DNA from: Oceanobacillus alkalisoli
GTDB taxonomy: Bacteria > Bacillota > Bacilli > Bacillales > Amphibacillaceae
Length of the DNA: 64,000 nucleotides
Assembly: GCF_021556485.1 (NCBI RefSeq)
Contig: NZ_JAKGBW010000021.1
Span: 1-64,000 of the forward strand
Direction: 5' to 3'
Part shown: one piece after another, positions 61,982-64,000 of the stretch
How the letters are laid out: every line of letters begins with the position of its first letter
How positions within the stretch are numbered: the first letter of the stretch is position 1
Program-made: the position numbers and the translations under genes
The notes under the pieces: model-generated
Database searches by the model: none
Told to the model about the DNA's origin: nothing
Seen by the model: only the letters and a program-made list of their open reading frames with translations

Positions 61982-62557
61982 ATGTTTGGTTTATCCGATT
62001 TAGTGAGTCTGGTGATATCTGCATTCATTATCTTTCCTGCTGTCATCTTTTTAAGAGAGTTAGGATATATGATTTTCGGTCTCCTGTTTGGTGCAAAAAA
62101 TAGTAGAATCACGTTAGGATCCGGTCCACGGATATTTAAGTTTGGAAAGTTGGACGTACGAAAATATTATCATCTCTACAGTTGGTTTTCCTATGATGAA
62201 TTAAAAGTTAAAAGTAAGTTTGCCTATGTCATTTTATATGCAAGCCCTATCATGGTTAATGTTATTGTCGGTTTAGTCATTAATGCCCTTATTGCAAACG
62301 GATATATCACGATGTATGCGACATTTTGGGATCGATTTGTATTTTATGCATTTTTCTATGTATTATTTGATGCAATCCCTATGAAGACGGTTCATGGTAA
62401 ACCAAATAACGGCATGATTATCTATCAAATGATACGTTATGGGAAACGCACCGATTATAACCCAGAACCATTTCTACCATCAACCTCTGAAGCGGAAAAA
62501 GCTTATCAAAAAGAAATGGAAAAAATAATAACTGATAATAAATCTGCTAAAAAGTAA
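61982..62557 (+). CDS. M50 (site-2 protease)-like membrane protein lacking the active site
   Basis: The 191-residue protein has about four membrane segments. In the first, FLRELGYMIFGLLFGAKNSRITLGSGPRIFKFG follows the layout of M50 peptidases (HExGHxxxxxxFG, then GFGPxLF), but both zinc His residues are replaced: R-E-L-G-Y instead of H-E-x-x-H. It therefore cannot be a zinc protease. A charged C-terminal tail (about 150-191) is cytosolic. GGAGG lies before the ATG. Function unknown. Confidence 0.65.
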   Translation: MFGLSDLVSLVISAFIIFPAVIFLRELGYMIFGLLFGAKNSRITLGSGPRIFKFGKLDVRKYYHLYSWFSYDELKVKSKFAYVILYASPIMVNVIVGLVINALIANGYITMYATFWDRFVFYAFFYVLFDAIPMKTVHGKPNNGMIIYQMIRYGKRTDYNPEPFLPSTSEAEKAYQKEMEKIITDNKSAKK

Positions 62558-62582
62558 AGGATAAGAAATCTTTTAATAAAGT

Positions 62583-62698
62583 GAATGAATTTCATCATTA
62601 CCAAAGTCGGCTTTTCCATCACCATATGTAGTTGGGAACGAACTAACTCAACTACATATGGTGATGGTGAAGCATTAAATACGTATTATGAAATTCAT
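62583..62698 (-). mobile_element. MITE-like palindromic element, copy 6
   Basis: The orientation is as in copies 2 and 4, with an intact inner stem. TAAAGT flanks the element exactly on both sides (62577-62582 and 62699-62704), consistent with a 6-bp target duplication. It lies downstream of the M50-like gene. Confidence 0.9.
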
Positions 62699-62741
62699 TA
62701 AAGTATATAATATGATGCGTATGACGTATGCATAGAGTGTT

Positions 62742-63234
62742 TCAAGAAACCATTTTTTCCTGATTGCTTTTTTCATCAATAAATTTAAAATATGGTAAAC
62801 ATATTCCTGCGAATGAAAATGTACTAATCAATAAACCAATCAAAAGATACAATGGTCTGACACCGAACATTTCACTTAATACGCCACCAGCAAGCACTCC
62901 CAACGGCATCACGCCCCTTATAATAAGCAACCGAACGGAAAATACCTTACCCATCAGGCCATTGGGGACTTTTTTTGGAGGATCGTTGTATGATGGATAC
63001 TAAAAACAGCCATTCCTATTCCTGCAATCGTTTCGGTTGTTATTGCTAATGGAATACTATGATTAAAGCATAATGCAATATAGGTTAGTCCACCTATGAA
63101 AAGGGAACCGAGCATAAGAACTCTGCGGCTATTATATGGAATTCGAGTTACTAAGATAGCTCCTATTATATAGCCAATCGGAAACCCAGCCATGCAGATA
63201 CAAACGAACGATTTTTTAATAATGACGGATTCAT
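62742..63234 (-). pseudogene. MFS transporter, deleted and frameshifted
   Basis: ATG 63234 begins MNPSLLKNRSFVSAWLGF, a typical MFS N-terminus, but after 16 codons it joins, out of frame, a later part of the protein (GYIIGAILVTRIPYNSRRVLMLG). A second frameshift near 62955 leads to the C-terminal helices (GKVFSVRLLII, LAGGVLSEMFGVRPLYLLIG). About half of a roughly 400-residue protein is missing. It directly follows the ArsR-family gene, its former operon partner. Confidence 0.75.
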
Positions 63235-63248
63235 AAGTTTTTTCCCTT

Positions 63249-64000
63249 TTATTGTTCTAGATATTGTTCTAATTCCTTAAAGAGTAATTCTGACCAATTT
63301 ACTTTCAAAGCATATTTTCCTTCGATTATTTCAACCAATTTAGCAGCACGTAATATTTTCAAATGATGATGAATCGTAGTCTTCCCCATCTTTAACTGTT
63401 CCGTAAGTTCCTGTAACGAATGATTTTTTTCCGACAACAATTTTACGATTCGTAGTCTAACCTCTTCTCCTAATGCTTTGTGCTTTAGTATTAAAAAATG
63501 GTTTGGCATATATTTATCATTTGGTGAAAGACTCTCATTGGCCACTGGATAATAGAATACTTTCGTACCTTCAATATCTGCTTCAATATTCCAAGGACGA
63601 TATACATACTGTGGGATGAGTAACACCTGATGAATACTAGGCTCGGGAAGGTAGTTTACCCCTCCTGTCGCCCACTGAACAAGCTCTTCGGGGGACATCT
63701 TTTCTTTCATCCGCTTTTTAGATTCATAATCGGCTTTCAAAATTTGGCTTGTCCGTTCTAATTCTGGATTTATCACTGCTTCATACCATAATGTCATAAC
63801 TTCAGTTAAATGGGCTTTAAGCTTTTGTGCATCGGTTTTACCGATAAATTCAATGTACTGCGGGAAAAAAGGATTATCACTCGTTATCTGTTTCAATTCT
63901 ACGATAGCTTGCTCCTCTCCGGTTGCAGCCTTTTCCCTTAGCTGCTGGAATTTCTCTCCGATATACGGTAAACAAGTGAATTTAAACGTTGTATCTTGCA
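63249..64000 (-). CDS. ArsR-family transcriptional regulator, partial (start outside the window)
   Basis: The minus-strand frame is open to the window edge, encoding at least 249 residues, so the gene starts to the right of position 64000. The C-terminal 80 residues form an ArsR winged helix (LGEEVRLRIVKLLSEKNHSL, GKTTIHHHLKILRAAKLVEI). The N-terminal region of more than 150 residues is of the long ArsR/DUF5937-like type. It presumably regulates the broken MFS gene that follows 14 bases downstream. The TTG at 63896 is internal, not the start. Confidence 0.85.
   Translation of the reverse strand, partial: QDTTFKFTCLPYIGEKFQQLREKAATGEEQAIVELKQITSDNPFFPQYIEFIGKTDAQKLKAHLTEVMTLWYEAVINPELERTSQILKADYESKKRMKEKMSPEELVQWATGGVNYLPEPSIHQVLLIPQYVYRPWNIEADIEGTKVFYYPVANESLSPNDKYMPNHFLILKHKALGEEVRLRIVKLLSEKNHSLQELTEQLKMGKTTIHHHLKILRAAKLVEIIEGKYALKVNWSELLFKELEQYLEQ

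Overview
The window looks like chromosomal DNA of a low-GC, endospore-forming Bacillaceae, probably of the halotolerant Oceanobacillus/Virgibacillus type. Sporulation-linked genes (sspP, ytvI, a decayed sporulenol synthase), Bacillus-style Shine-Dalgarno sites, AraR/cre control sites and an NhaC antiporter support this. The genus is an inference; no marker gene here fixes it.

Layout. 1-0.3 kb: leader and tandem promoters of a leftward rRNA operon lying outside the window. 0.6-7.6 kb: sqhC pseudogene, small genes, a chemoreceptor, a DUF2207 protein and an RNase H-like protein. 7.7-10.8 kb: sspP and a three-gene flavin locus (NADPH:FMN reductase, a reductase-PAS fusion ending in two flavinylation motifs, and a cytosolic ApbE). 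11-20.5 kb: patatin, DUF488, aldehyde dehydrogenase with DUF779, ytvI, a TtuC-type dehydrogenase, a truncated methyltransferase and codA. 20.7-29.2 kb: L-arabinose regulon (araA, sugar porter, ribulokinase, araR, araD, galM). 29.3-33.7 kb: rnhA, two MFS exporters around a 51-bp tandem repeat array, and maf. 33.7-41 kb: a LacI-controlled sugar locus with two decayed genes and a CUT2-type ABC importer. 41-45.7 kb: HssRS-HrtBA heme sensing and export. 46-47.9 kb: membrane proteins. 48-51.9 kb: an iron/heme ABC importer with a divergent ferrochelatase. 52.3-58.4 kb: PqqB-like hydrolase with NhaC, broken lactate permease with glcD, and a YtxH protein. 58.6-61.5 kb: GntR-controlled ABC exporter genes. 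61.6-64 kb: several pseudogenes, an M50-like protein with a broken active site, and an ArsR regulator cut by the window edge.

Three dispersed repeat families stand out. The first is a roughly 116-bp palindromic MITE-like element in six copies, two with perfect 6-bp flanking direct repeats; one copy sits in the leader of hrtB. The second is a short GGGACA/TGTCCC palindrome in eight copies, one of which supplies the start codon of a truncated methyltransferase. The third is a roughly 90-140-bp imperfect palindrome in two close copies and one diverged copy.

The most interesting biology is the cytosolic flavinylation cassette at 8-10.8 kb, and a heme cluster in which the same predicted HssR operator precedes both hrtBA and a small heme-copper-oxidase-like membrane protein, 3 kb from an import operon carrying a ferrochelatase paralogue.
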